From NCBI GenBank assembly GCA_019925795.1, contig CM034312.1, forward strand, positions 19,743,914 through 19,807,913: 64,000 nt of DNA, read 5' to 3'. Below the pieces are notes generated by a model. That model was not told the origin of the DNA. It was given only the letters and a program-made list of their open reading frames with translations, and ran no database searches. Position numbers and translations under genes: made by a program. Numbering within the stretch: position 1 is the stretch's first letter; each line of letters starts with the position of its first letter. This DNA is from Dendrobium chrysotoxum (taxonomy: Eukaryota > Streptophyta > Magnoliopsida > Asparagales > Orchidaceae). Positions 51,773 to 63,639 of the stretch are shown here, piece after piece.

Positions 51773-52837
51773 AAAAAAAAAAATCTAATTTTCTATCACA
51801 TTAACATAGCTAGCTTGAATCTCGTCTGTGCATTTAGATACATTACGAATCCTTATTAAATTAATAATAAACAAATTTCAAGTACTAAACATGGGTTAGC
51901 ATCACCAAATCTCAACTACTAATCACAATATCTGTCATGCATTTAATAACATATATTCTGACTTTCTCATGTGCTGCTTCATCAAGATTGACGCGTAATT
52001 AATAATTAGTTAGACTTCAACGTGATTTCTACGTACATTTAACCATTAATTAATAAACTTCATTCCTTCAAACTTACGACTAATAGCTTTGCTAATTAAT
52101 ACTTAATCACAGAATATATTCTATAAAATAGTTAGAGGTCAGACTAAAGAATCTAATGGGCTCATTGCCTGCTGCTTTATTCTTTTGGTCCTCGGTTTAT
52201 GATAAAAATATTAATAAATAATAATTTATTTTACACGAATTTTAAAGTAGATCTAATAATTTTAAAAGGCATTTGATAAAAGATTTTTAAAATTTATTTA
52301 GAATAAATGTTCTATCGTATTATCGTATCTATTTATTATTATTTTTATTTTATATAACATAATATAATATTTATTGAAAAAGAAAGGCTTTGCTTGCAAG
52401 TTAGAGCAGTCTCTTTGTATGTATCTCCAGCAATTGAGGGCCGTTGGCAGCTAATGATTCGATGGACAAATAAGGGCCAAGACTAAAGAAAAAGGCTGAG
52501 GTCTGCTTGTTTGGTGTATACGGCAGAGTAACGTATAATGGTCTATCTATTTGGAGTGATAGTTGGTCGAAGATGGTCGACAATAAGATGGTCGGGGGCA
52601 GTGGGTAACAACAATTAGTGGCTAGCAATAGATAGTAGTGGTGGCGGTTGTCGACAATAGGGAATAGCTTGTAATGGGTGGTGGCAGTCGGAGCGCGGCC
52701 ATCAATGGTCGACTGCAGTGGCAACGAGAGAAACTTAGTGAAAACAAGAGAATTTTAAATACTCTCAAAATGAATTAGATGAAAATTTTCAAATTCACTC
52801 GAAAAATAGTTTGCAATAAAAAAAAAAGCCATCCAAG
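51773..52837. other. AT-rich stretch, no gene recognised
   Basis: A less AT-rich part at about 52400-52740 contains GTGGTGGCAGTCGG and GGTCGACTGCAGTGG but no recognisable protein. Confidence 0.4.
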
Positions 52838-53284
52838 TTAGGGATGTTCAAAATGGATTGATAGTTCGGGTTTGTGTCCGATCTGAAATTGATCTTATCT
52901 GAATCCAGTTAAGTAGAACTCTACCCGTTTAATAAATGGGTCAAAAATGCCAATCAGAACCTAATTGCTAGAAACTCAAATGGTCTGAACCTGACCCGTT
53001 AACTCGTTTTGCTTTAAAAAAATTTATAACTTATTAACTGTTAAATTTAGAATATTTGATAAAAGTTATAAGATTATGCCCACATGCAAAAAAATTATAG
53101 AAAAAATATATTAAACGGGTCATTTTAGGATAAAAAATGGGTTTACGGTTCAACCCGAATCCGACCTTTTTAATAAAAAAGTCGAAAAATCTATTCAAAC
53201 CCAATCAGTTTATTAAACAGGTCAATCTCAATCCAGATTTTTAGGGTTGAGTTGCTGGATAGGGTGATTTATTAACACCCCTAA
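52838..53284. mobile_element. Non-autonomous element with TTAGGGxTGTT ends
   Basis: Left TTAGGGATGTTCAAAA, right in reverse complement TTAGGGGTGTTAATAAATC, an imperfect inverted terminal repeat. The interior contains GGGTCAAAAATGCC, ATTATGCCCACATGC and repeated GGGTTTACGG/CCAATCAG motifs. A relative lies at 5270-5605. The target duplication is unclear. Confidence 0.6.
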
Positions 53285-53619
53285 TCTAAAGTGCACAAAT
53301 TTTTAAAATTCTTGCATTTACTTTACACTCAAAATGCTACCAAATAAACAACTGCTTACAAAAAAAAGCGCTTTGGCCATGAGCTATAATATGAAATTAT
53401 AAAAGAAGGACCCAAAAATATAGCTCAAAAAACGAAGGTGATGACCACGAGCTACTAAAAAAAGACACAAAAGTCTTTGAAATTCAAAAACCAATACATA
53501 TGGAGAAGGGAAACTCCCAAAATGAGTTAGGAATCTGGACTCCACATCATATGAGAAACATTATAATATTAGAGAAGTGGATCCCCGTAAATGTGCAAAA
53601 GAGTTAAGCTGATACCCTA
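53285..53619. other. AT-rich stretch, nothing recognised
   Basis: No coding signal. Confidence 0.4.
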
Positions 53620-54085
53620 GCAGGTTTGAGCTTGACTCGTTAACCAGCTCACGAGTCAAGCTTATCGAGTTTCAAGCTCGAGCAGAATTTCAAGCTCGTT
53701 GGATTATCGAGCTCAAGTTTGATCAAGATGATACTCAGCTCGATTACTCGTCGAGCAACTCGGAAGGTTGAAGGGGAACCAACAAAGTGAGTAAGGCGAA
53801 CTGGCGAAGCGTGTGCGAACCGTAGAAAGTGAATTGACAAAGCGTGTGCAGACCGAGAAAGGCGTAATGGCCTCTGTGTGTACGAACCGTGTCCACGAAA
53901 TGGCCTATGCACGTGTGAACCGGATCCGTGAATTGGTGTTTGCGCGTTCGAACTGTGGAATGGAGTCGCTCGATGAATTCGTTTTCAGTAGCACGATTTG
54001 AGCTCGACGCTAGTTCGAGCTTGGGATTTAACTTTCGAGTCAAGTTTGAGTTATGCCTAACTCGAGCTCGATTCGACTCTTTTAC
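53620..54085 (-). repeat. GAGCTCGAGC-type repeat, inverted copy
   Basis: Left GGTTTGAGCTTGACTCGTTA, right CTCGAGCTCGATTCGACTCT then TTTTACACCCCTAA, the reverse of the GGTGTAAA-ended family. The GC-richer interior (53750-53990) gives short overlapping ORFs with no known domain. Confidence 0.55.
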
Positions 54086-54568
54086 ACCCCTAATCCCCCA
54101 TCTCTAATTAGGCGACCAATAGGAGCTAGTGATCCACCGCCTGAAAAAGAATAAAACCCATTTATCATTGTCCATAGAACTTGATTGAATTCCAACAGCA
54201 CTGCTCAACGCACATTTGAATTGAAAAATAATAATCCATTTTTTCTATCACATTGATCGACCTTACATCTACTTAATAACATTTGTAATAAAGAAAACAA
54301 GGGTGTGCGAACCAAATAATTAGTGAGTCTGTCGCTGTTAAGTTAGATTTAGATAATTCTCTAAAAAAACATAATGAATAAATAGAGATTTCATATGAAC
54401 ACCATATAATTATTATATATTTATATATCTAACATCCAAATTATAATATTTTTTATATAACACTCATATTTTTAAATCATATAAAGATATATCTAACACT
54501 AACTTTTTCAAAGTGAGATACACCTTTTCATGCATATATTTTGATGTGATCCTTAAGTTAAATATTAT
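54086..54568. other. AT-rich stretch, nothing recognised
   Basis: No coding signal. Confidence 0.4.
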
Positions 54569-54936
54569 ACAACAACAACATCAAGCCTTTATCCCCCTAC
54601 CTATTGCTCCATTTTATCTTTTTTATAGCCAAATTTTAATTTAAATCTAATAAAAAAAATCATTTTTAATACTTTCTAATCATATTTGTTTAAACCTATC
54701 TCTATCTTTTTTAACATATGATGGATCTAATACGTCTACTTTCCTAACCAGGACATTAGAAGGCCGACATTTTATCTAACCAAATCGTCTAAGCTGACTC
54801 TTTCTAATCTTATCTGCCACTGGAACTATTCCAATCCTTTCACGCATACAATCGTTTTGCATTCTATCTCTAAGTGTAAAACCACTAATCCATCTGAGCA
54901 TTCTCATCTCTACAACACTTAATTTTATGCTTAAGT
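54569..54936 (-). mobile_element. 5'-truncated RTE LINE fragment
   Basis: The minus strand encodes SVVEMRMLRWISGFTLRDRM and IGIVPVADKIRKSQLRRFG, and the 3' tail is ACAACAACAACA at 54569-54580. It matches the C-terminal end of the RTE ORF at 30205. Its other side is cut off at the solo LTR that starts at 54942. Confidence 0.88.
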
Positions 54937-54941
54937 AGTAT

Positions 54942-56568
54942 TGTTGCGTCCTGGAGTATTCGCAGTGATAGAGAAATATAAAGCTTAACATCTTAGCATT
55001 ATATGAAGATCCAGCACACAATCAGATGAAAGAGAGAGACTGTAGTACTCAGTTTTATGTGGAAACCCCTGAAAGGGGAAAAACCATGGGGCCTAGCTCA
55101 GTTTGAATAAATCCACTAGTATTTGTAGTTAATTACAAATGAGGCCCTCTGTTTGGGGGAAGAACTTGGCTTGATATAGCTCATATACATCATATAGAGT
55201 GCATTACATTGTGGGAATCAATATATACATGTTTGTTGGGTCAGCTGACCATAGTCGGAAGGATCGTAGTTGGCTAACGTTGCGGGTCATAAAGATCGTA
55301 GTCTGATGATAAAGGTCGGGAGGACCTTAGTTGGTCGGGCGACGGAGGTCGGAAAAATCGTAGTCGGCAGGAGGCAGGGGTCAGAAAGACCGTTGCCTGG
55401 CGATGGAGGTTGGAAGGACCGTAGTATGACCAGGTATAAGTCCGGTAGAATTTTGGGCATTTTGTGGTGGTCCGGCAGAAGTGCGGGCCTCAGGTTGTAG
55501 TCCGGCAGGAATGTGGGCCTTAAGTGGTGGTCCGGCAGATGCCCGGGCCTCAGGTAGTGGTCCGGTAAGAGTGCGGGCCAGAGGTAGTGGTCCGGCAGGA
55601 GTGCGGGCCTCAGGTGGTGGTCCGGTAGAGCTTAGGATGTCAGATGGTGGTCTAGCGGGACTCAGGGCGTCAAGCGATGATTCGGTGGAACTTAGAACAT
55701 CAAGTGGTGGTCCGACGGGACTCTGGGCGTCAAGCGGTGGTTCGATGAAGCTTAGGACGTCAGGTGGTGGCCCGGTGGGACTCTGGGCATCAGGCGGTGG
55801 TCCGGCAAAACTCCGACATCATGCGGTGGTTCGGCGGGACTCCGACGGTGGTTAGGACGTCAGGTGGTGGTCCGGTGGGACTCAGTGCGTCAAGTGGTGG
55901 TCCGGTGATGCTTAGGACATCAGGTGGTGGTCCGGTGGGACTCAGCGAGTTAGGCGGTGGTCCGGTGGAACACCGACGTCAGGCGGTGGTCCAGCAGAAC
56001 TCCGGTGGTGGTCGAGGAGGAGCAAGGAGGCAAGAGCGATCTCCGATCTCTCTCTTTTCTCCTTGGAATTAGGTGCTCTTTTCAAATATGAGAGGGGGCT
56101 CTATTTATAGATTTTTGACAGTGACATGTCCCGTAAATAGGAGGAAGATCAAGGGTGATTAGGGAGTGGTTTGAATGGACGGCCGATGTTGAATCCCTTG
56201 ATCATGGATCGTTTGATGGACATTTGAAGGTCTTAAAGATATAGGATTATGGCGATCTTAGGCTCGTTGGATTTGTCTTGTCGAGACGCTCGATTCGACT
56301 ATAAGCATATCATATTTGGAGACCGTTTGGTAATCCAAATTACGGTTTAAACCTTCCAACAGTGCTTCAGACCCTTGATTTGGACCAATTTGGGCTCGGA
56401 TTGGGTTGAATTTGGTGTCGTTGGGTTCGTATTTCCGAGACGTTCAGTTCAACTGTAAGTTTGTAGAAATCGGAGTTCGGATGGCCCCAATTTTAATTTT
56501 TGAAATTTCCAACTGAATTTTGCCTCGAGATCCATGTTCGATCAAGATAATTTTTTGACGATGTATCA
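54942..56568 (-). mobile_element. Solo LTR of the gypsy family, 1627 bp
   Basis: Starts TGTTGCGTCCTGGAG and ends GACGATGTATCA. It shares GGGGAAAAACCATGGGGCC, CTCTATTTATAG (minus-strand TATA box near 56104), GGACGGCCGATGTTGAATCC and GAGACGTTCAGTTCAACT with the intact LTRs at 18873. The flanks AGTAT and ATGTA do not match, so the original duplication is lost or the copy recombined. There is no internal region beside it. Confidence 0.88.
55468..56012. repeat. 30-bp minisatellite inside solo LTR, about 18 units
   Basis: Units of TGGTCCGGxxGGAxTxxGGGC(C/G)TCAGGTGG, mostly exactly 30 bp, so the frame stays open and yields low-complexity ORFs such as 55481-55855. The array is far longer than in the sister LTR at 60813. 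Confidence 0.92.
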
Positions 56569-57359
56569 ATGTAAATAAAATATTATATATTTTGAAATGA
56601 TTCTGAAACTAATATATTATATATAAATAAAAATTTAAAACTTAGATATTAAACATGTAAATACTATTTTCCCAAAAAAACATGTAAATACTTAAATGTA
56701 AATCCGTTCTCATGTGCTATTCATTAAAAGATTGGTCATTAATTAAATATTTAATAGCCTTGCGTACTAATGACGCTATGCTGAGGCATGCTTCCCTTCG
56801 CTTTTACCAAAGCACATTTCCTTCAAACTTACGACTTGCGATCGGCCATCATTATAACTAATCGCTTTACTAATTAATATTTAATTCTGATCCGAACATG
56901 GCTAATAATCACACAGGTATTACTTGTTCAGTCTTTCATCTTCTCGTTTAAGAAAATAATATATTCTTTCATGAGTTAATTACTCTTTATTGACATATTT
57001 GTAAAAATTTTAATTTATATTGTAATATTTTTAAAATTTTATTTTAATTTGAATAAATTATAGGTGTAAATGAGTTCAGCTTGAGTCATTTATAATTTGA
57101 ACTTAAATTTGATTAATTAATTAATTAATTTCAAATTCGAGCTCAAACTTAATTCTAATTATTTGAGCCAGCTTGTTTATAACCAAAGATATAAAATAAT
57201 TATAATTTAAATAATTATTATAAAAAATTATAAAAAATAAATAATAAAAAATCACTATATTGAGAAAAATAATATAGAATCTCTATTTATAAAATGCAAG
57301 TGGCTAGCTAGTGATGGGCGCTAGCAGACAAATGATGGATCGTGCGAAAGGAAAAGACA
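56569..57359. other. AT-rich stretch, no gene recognised
   Basis: From 57061 a fragment of the GGTGTAAATGAG-type repeat is visible. Confidence 0.4.
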
Positions 57360-57374
57360 AATAACATCAGCCCA

Positions 57375-57502
57375 CACAGCTCACCTTGGCTTGTTGGTTG
57401 AGAGCTTAGGCTTCCAACTAAGAGGACTTGTGTTCGAGTCTTTGTGTATGCGATGTGTGTGTGAGTTTGCCTAAATTGACCTTAGTGTCCCCAAAAAATA
57501 AT
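57375..57502 (+). mobile_element. tRNA-derived SINE with target duplication
   Basis: A box-like TTGTTGGTTGAGAGCTTAG, then CAACTAAGAGG and B box TGTTCGAGTC, then CGATGTGTGTGTGAGTTTGC, CTTAGTGTCCCC and an A-rich tail. AATAACATCAGCCCA (57360-57374) and AATAATATCAGCCCA (57503-57517) are a 15-bp target duplication with one mismatch. It is the best-bounded member of a family also at 5846, 34425 and 35540. Confidence 0.9.
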
Positions 57503-57517
57503 AATAATATCAGCCCA

Positions 57518-58364
57518 ATGAATTATAAAAGTTCACAAGAAATAGACTCTCAAAAAATTTTTTTTTTTTCTAATTCCTAATCGCATGTTCCTTCTAGCGC
57601 GTAGGCAAATAACTTCAGCTCGTGGCGCTGATCTCTTTCACCTTCTAGACTAAAAAAATAATCAAATATATATCCTAATTCATATGCTCATTCCCAAATT
57701 CTGATGTTTTTTTTTTTTCGTGTTGGTTAGAGGTGTAAATGAGTCGAGTCGAGCTCTAATCATGTTTAACTCGAGCTCGGCTCATCGGCCAGGTCGCTAG
57801 CTTGAACTTGAGCTCTAGCTCGGCTCATAGAAAGGATGCGGGCTTGCGAGGCGTAAGTTCCACCTTCCGCAATTTCATCTCCACGCTTCCGTATTCACTT
57901 TCGCATTCGTAGTTCCACCATCCGTGATTTTGTGTCCGCGCTTCCGCTTTCACTGCCTGCATTGAAGTTGGATGCTTGGCAAGTGAAATCTTTTGATGAT
58001 ACTCATGCACGCAAAAGTCAGAGTTCAATTAATCCCATAATTCAATCCTGGAATTTTTAGCCAAATTATCTCATTGTTTCATTTGCATCAAAAACTAGGC
58101 TTAATAATGTGATTCTTTTTGTGGCATATTAAAAATTATGTACATATTATTAAAATTTTATCTTATTTGTGTATCCAAATATAAAAGAAAAAAAACTACT
58201 ACAAATTCTTGTATAGCTGTATCATAGATGTTGTAATTTTTTGTGCGATATTTAAGTATTATTGTTATAAATAGAAATAGTTGAGTATTAATTTTGTAAA
58301 TAAACAAAATAAATATCCCGATATATACAAATTAAAAGATAATCATTTATCTCATAAAAAGCTT
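57518..58364. other. Unassigned AT-rich stretch with GAGC-type repeat
   Basis: 57727-57840 is another piece of the GAGCTCGAGC family (TTAGAGGTGTAAATGAGTCG). No gene. Confidence 0.4.
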
Positions 58365-58825
58365 AGTTTGGGACAGATTTTTTACAAACTTCAAAAGCGG
58401 CTTTTTGTTGTACAAAATAGCGAAAATAATCAGAAAATCACAATCAAATACAAAGCGATTTATGTTGTGCGGCGAAGATGCCTACCTCCACAGGGAGGGG
58501 ATAATTTTCACTATATTAGAGAAAATAGGGTTACAATTGGCTCTTTCCTTTTTGCATACTCCCATATATCAGTCCTCAAGTCCTTAAAATAGATTTGAAA
58601 ACAAAATTTAATAAGGAAACTTCCTAATCAAATCTTCTAATTATGCAAAAATCATATCACCTAATTGATTCATTAATTAGCCACTAAAAGCTTTCCAAAT
58701 CCAAGTTGAAACCATTACGGAAGGATTTTCATAACACTGTTACGTACAAAAAAATTTTGAACTATAAATTTTTGTACTAAAAAGCCGTTTAAGAAAGCAA
58801 TAAGAAAGCCATCCCAAACGAAGCC
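58365..58825. mobile_element. Tourist-like MITE ends separated by 300 bp
   Basis: Left AGTTTGGGACAGATTTTTTA with GCGGCTTTTTGTTGTACAAA, and right TTTTTGTACTAAAAAGCCG with AAAGCCATCCCAAACGAAGCC then TTA. The middle (58440-58740) is unrelated to the family, so this is either an insertion into a MITE or two adjacent partial copies. Confidence 0.55.
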
Positions 58826-60179
58826 TTAGGCGGCATGAGACTATATGATTTTTCTATATTTATCATGAATCTTATTTAATAATAGATAATATATGTGATC
58901 AATGAATTATTAATCCAAAATAAATAAATAATTTAAAAGAAAATTGAGATTTTTCAGTTTTGGGCCTCCAAATTAAATTTAATTTTGAATTTGATGACGC
59001 ATGCGATCTAATAAGTTTAATTTAATCATTTTTATGTGAATATTTTAAAATTATACCTAATTGTTCAAGTGGGATAAACTTGGTAAAAGTGCACAAACGC
59101 AATATTGCAATTCTACCCGAATTTACTGTTCAGATTTATCTGAATCTTATATTAGCAAAATATTTTTATTATTTTTCAAAAATATAACTTGTCACATGCA
59201 ATAATTAGTATGATTTGATTAAAAAATTAAAAATTAATATCAAAATATTATTTTTAAATTTGTATTAATTTTTAATAATATTTAGCCGACGGGTAGAATT
59301 TAGCAAAAAAAATTATATTTGAGAAATTAAAAACTATTTATGAAAAATAAAATGACTAATAAAAATGGGTATATACTTTAAAATAAAATAAAAATATTCA
59401 TAAATATGCAGTCATCCATTCTAAAATAACCATTAAAATAACTCATTGAGATAAATATAAAAAAATAAATAATTAAAATAAATCTTAAAACTATTATGTT
59501 TATTAGGAGATGAATATAATAAATAAAATTAATTAAAAAATATATTATTTTCATTTAAAAATATCATTAATAATTTTAATATTATTTGGATCAAATATTT
59601 TTCTCACCCAATCTCTCTCTCAAAAACTTTCATCAGATAAATTTATTAGAGCCAAAGAATATTAATCAAAAAAAAATTATTATTATTATTATTATTTAAT
59701 AAAACTCCTAAGTCCTAAGCCTCCAACTTATAGTTATGACTTATTTAGTTATAAATAAAAATATTTATGAAAACAATAATTTTAGTTTTGCATATTTTAA
59801 ATGTAAAAAATATTTTTATTTACAATTTTAAATTTATGTATCGAACCCAAAAAGCTACAATTCAGGTCAAAAAGATTTGCCTAATTGTTGAATTCAGCTA
59901 TATTTGGGCAAACGGCACTAAGCCACTAAGGTATTTTTACTTCACTTATAATTTGATTTTTTTAGGTGCCACATAATTCAATTAATATCAATAATATCAA
60001 AAAAATTATCATTCAAAAGTATCTTGCCCTTATATTAGCAAATATTTTCATAAATTTTAAAAATTAATATCTTGAAAAAATTTCTGCTAAATATTTTTAA
60101 ATTAGATTTATGTAATCTAAAATTCTAAATTACTTATTTATATAATCTCTATTTTTAAATAATTTAAAATATTAGAAGT
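58826..60179. other. AT-rich stretch, no gene recognised
   Basis: Includes an (ATT)n run near 59679-59695. No coding signal. Confidence 0.45.
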
Positions 60180-60812
60180 GGAATGTGGGGCCCACCTTTC
60201 GCAAGGACCCACAACTCAAGCCCAGAAAAGTTTGTCCCTGTTTCCAGCTCGTAACCTAACAGAGTAACAGCCGATCCTGCTGTTCCGGCACCGACGCAAT
60301 GAAATTGAAATACCCATGTGGAATTCCACGCCATTGGTTTTTGGTCATCGGTCCGAGGTCCCGACTTCTTGTACTTTACTGTTTCTCTTCCCAAAAAAAA
60401 AAAAAAAGGAGAAAAATTATCAATAAATTTATGCATAAACAATTAAAAAAATTATTTGGAAATACATTTAATCTAAAATATAAAATATTATTAAATGCTT
60501 AAAAATTTCGACGGCAGTAAAAATTTGACTTCTTAGTCTTATAGAAATCTTACAAAATATAAATTGTGAGCAATCTATATTTTTAATATTTTTTTATTTG
60601 AAAGATTTAGAAGTAAGGAAAAATCAAAGGAGGTGCCTAATTAAATTAATCTTACAGGTGCCTAATTAAATTAATCTTACAAGTGTCAGTTAAATGATTG
60701 TAAAATATGACATCTTTTACAATTAAAAAATATTTTAATATAATATAATATGTATGACTAATGGAATAATATTGATGGTGAATATTAGAAGCTCAAAAAT
60801 AGAATAGAGAGT
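60180..60812. other. GC-richer block then AT-rich sequence
   Basis: 60180-60395 is less AT-rich (GTGGGGCCCACC, GGTCCCGAC) and ends in a 15-A run, resembling a retroposed sequence, but no flanking duplication was found. The remainder is AT-rich. Confidence 0.35.
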
Positions 60813-62041
60813 TGTTGCGTCCTGGAGTATTCGCGGTGGTAGAGAAATATAAAGCTAAATGTCTTAGCATTATACGAAGATCCGGCATGCAATCAGATAG
60901 GAGAGAGTGTGTGTTGCATTCATATGAGACACCAGAGTTTTTACGTGGAAACCCCTAAAAAGTGGGAAAAACCACGGGGCCTGGCCTAGTTTGAATGAAT
61001 CCACTAGTATTTGTAGTTGATTACAAATAAGACCCTCTGTTTAGGGGAAGGACTTGGCTTGATATAGCCAATATACATCATATTGAGTGAATTATATGGT
61101 GAGAGTCAATATATACATGTTGGTTGGGTCGGCTGACCATAGTTGGCAAGCAACGACGGTCGGAAGGACTGTAGTCGGTAGGCGACGAGGTCGGGAGGAT
61201 CGTAGTCGATAGGCGATGGAGGTCAAAAAAATAATAGTTGGCCGGTGTTGGAGGTCAGAAGGCCCGTAGTCAGCATGCGACAAATGTCGGGAGGACCATA
61301 GATGTAAGGCGGTGGTCTAACAAAAGTTTGAGCCTCAGATGGTGGTCCTGCAGGAGTACGGGCCTCAGATGGTGGTCCAGCAGGAGTACGGGCCTCAGCT
61401 GGTGGTCCAGCAGGAGTGCGGGCCTCTGGTGGTGGTCCGGCAGGAGTACATGCCTCTGGTGGTCCGACGGTGGTGCGGCAGAACCCCGACGGTGGTCGAA
61501 GAGGAGCCAGGCGGTTGAAGCTTTCTTCCTTCTTCTCCCTTGGCTTTCCCCCCTCTCTTAAGAGAAATGAGGGGCTATTTATAGTTTTTGGAGGATGGCA
61601 CGACCCGCAAATAGGAGGAGGAGCAAGGGCAAATGTGGAGTGGTTTGAATGGACGGCCGATGATGAATCCCTTGATTGTGGACCGTTTATCAAGCATATG
61701 AAGGTCTTAATGATATCAAAATTCGGCGATCTTGGGCTCGTTGGATTTTTCTTGTCAAGCCGCTCGATTCGACTATAAGCATGTTATGATTGGAGACTGT
61801 TTGGTAACCCAAATTGTGGTTTGATCCTTCCAAAAGTGCTTCGAGTCTTTGATTTGGGCCCATTTGGGCTCGGATTGGGTCGATTTTGGTGTCATCGGGT
61901 TCGTATTTCCGAGACGCTCAATTCGACTGTAAGTTTGTAAAAATTGGAGTTCAAATGATCATAAAATTAATTTTTGACGTTTCTAACTTGATTTGCTTCG
62001 AGATTCGTGCCTGACCAAGATAATTTTTTGATGATATATCA
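60813..62041 (-). mobile_element. Solo LTR of the gypsy family, 1229 bp
   Basis: Starts TGTTGCGTCCTGGAG and ends GATGATATATCA. Same block order as 54942-56568. The minus-strand TATA box is near 61571. The flanks AGAGT and TGAGT match at four of five positions. The minisatellite at about 61305-61470 has about five 30-bp units. Confidence 0.9.
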
Positions 62042-63224
62042 TGAGTGGTTGGCTTGGTCATTAATTTAAACTCTTATTGACTTATTGTTATGATGTTTTT
62101 TGAGAGAATAATTAATTTATTATTATACCAGAATAATTAATTTATTATTATACCAGCATTTTATATTTATTTAATTCATGTAATAGTCACACAATACTTT
62201 TGCTTTTTTATGATAATAATGATAATAGGGAGCGGGTCATGTTATATATCTGTATCATTTATTTTTTATATGGTAATCATGCTTGATATATGTGTCAAAT
62301 TATGTTAGTGATGCGAGTCTCAGGGCGAACATGATGGAGCATAATCGAGGGAGTAATGATCATGTGCTTTTGTAGCTTCGATTGGGTTATCCATAAAAAG
62401 TGAATAGCTTCTATTGAGGAAAAGTGTTGATAGGAGCACATCCTTATTGAGCATGAATCTTTTCGGGCAAAAATCTACCTAGAAGAGTCCTCTAGACTAA
62501 CTTGCAGAGAATGAGCGTTTCCTTGATATGATTCTCTATAAGTGAACTCATATGCCACAAGCTCTGCTTGGATGACAAAGGCTAGTGTTTGTAGCTACCC
62601 CTCAGGGGGAGGTTTCATTTGGCAAGTAGTCCATCTGACTGTGCTTGCTGGATAGGAACTTATTTAGATACCTACATGTAACCTCAGCAGGTATGTATGA
62701 ACATACACATGAATATTTTGACTAAAGAGTTGCCAAAGGAGTTCAAAATTCTTAGATTTGTTTGAATTTTTTTCAATATTAATTACGTAGTTATTGTCCT
62801 AATCTTAAAGTATACCCAAGGGTTGTTAAGCCCATCCTGATCAAATTTTTAGTCTAAACATCTTGACCTTTTCTTTAACAAAATTTGACATATAAACAAG
62901 ATTCCAATTCATGAGTGGTATACTAATTTTTATTAGTAGTTACATGATTGTCATTGAGGTCTTATAATTTACATATATCTAATACCTTAATTTTTATATT
63001 TATTTATATAACAATCTAATATGTAAATCACATAAAATACTATAAACAATAACTTTTATATATATATATATATATATATCACATAAAATTGAGAGGCCAA
63101 TCCAAGCAGGGGAGGCCTTCCTGCAACCCCCATGTGAGCTCAACCGATAATATTGAGGTATAAGACAACAATACAAACTGATTGACCGATACAATTACAT
63201 TCCACACAAAACTAATATCGAATT
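62042..63224. other. Unassigned sequence
   Basis: 62290-62700 is less AT-rich and may be old genic or repeat DNA, but no protein is recognisable. A (TA)n run lies at about 63059-63078. Confidence 0.35.
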
Positions 63225-63384
63225 GAGTTATACCAAGTTTGGGCTCAAATTCAATCAATTAACAAACGAGTTATAGGATTGGCTCAAGCTTGAGCTCACA
63301 GCTTGACAAGCTCGACTTTTTAGCTCATGAGCAAGCTTAGCTTGAGTCAGCTGCAAATGAGCTTGGCTCACTTACACCTCTATC
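63225..63384 (-). repeat. GAGCTCGAGC-type repeat fragment
   Basis: CTTGAGCTCACAGCTTGACA, AGCTTGAGTCAGCTGC and the end GGCTCACTTACACCTCTA. Confidence 0.5.
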
Positions 63385-63639
63385 CACATGAGCTAATAAA
63401 ATTAGATCCACTTACTTTAGATTTAACTAAATATTTTTATTTCCAAGTATAACTTTGTCTCGAAACTAAAATGCTACAATCAAAACAAAAAAGTTTTGCC
63501 TAATTGTTCAATCGAGATATATTTGGTTAAAGAGCACTAAGCCATTGTTGTTTCCATCAATCATAACTGTAAGATGAGGTTTTGTTGTTCCTATCATCAA
63601 CAAAGTCTTCCCCACAAGATATCGTTGTGTATCTCTCTC
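63385..63639. other. AT-rich stretch, nothing recognised
   Basis: No coding signal. Confidence 0.35.

Noticed and set aside
55481..56072. Glycine/serine-rich protein-coding genes
   Set aside because: These frames are produced by the 30-bp minisatellite of a solo LTR and have no start context or domain.
54942..62041. One LTR element with LTRs at 54942-56568 and 60813-62041
   Set aside because: No purine tract follows the first LTR and no TGGCGCC-type primer site precedes the second. The interior has no gag or pol, and the LTR lengths differ, so they are two solo LTRs.
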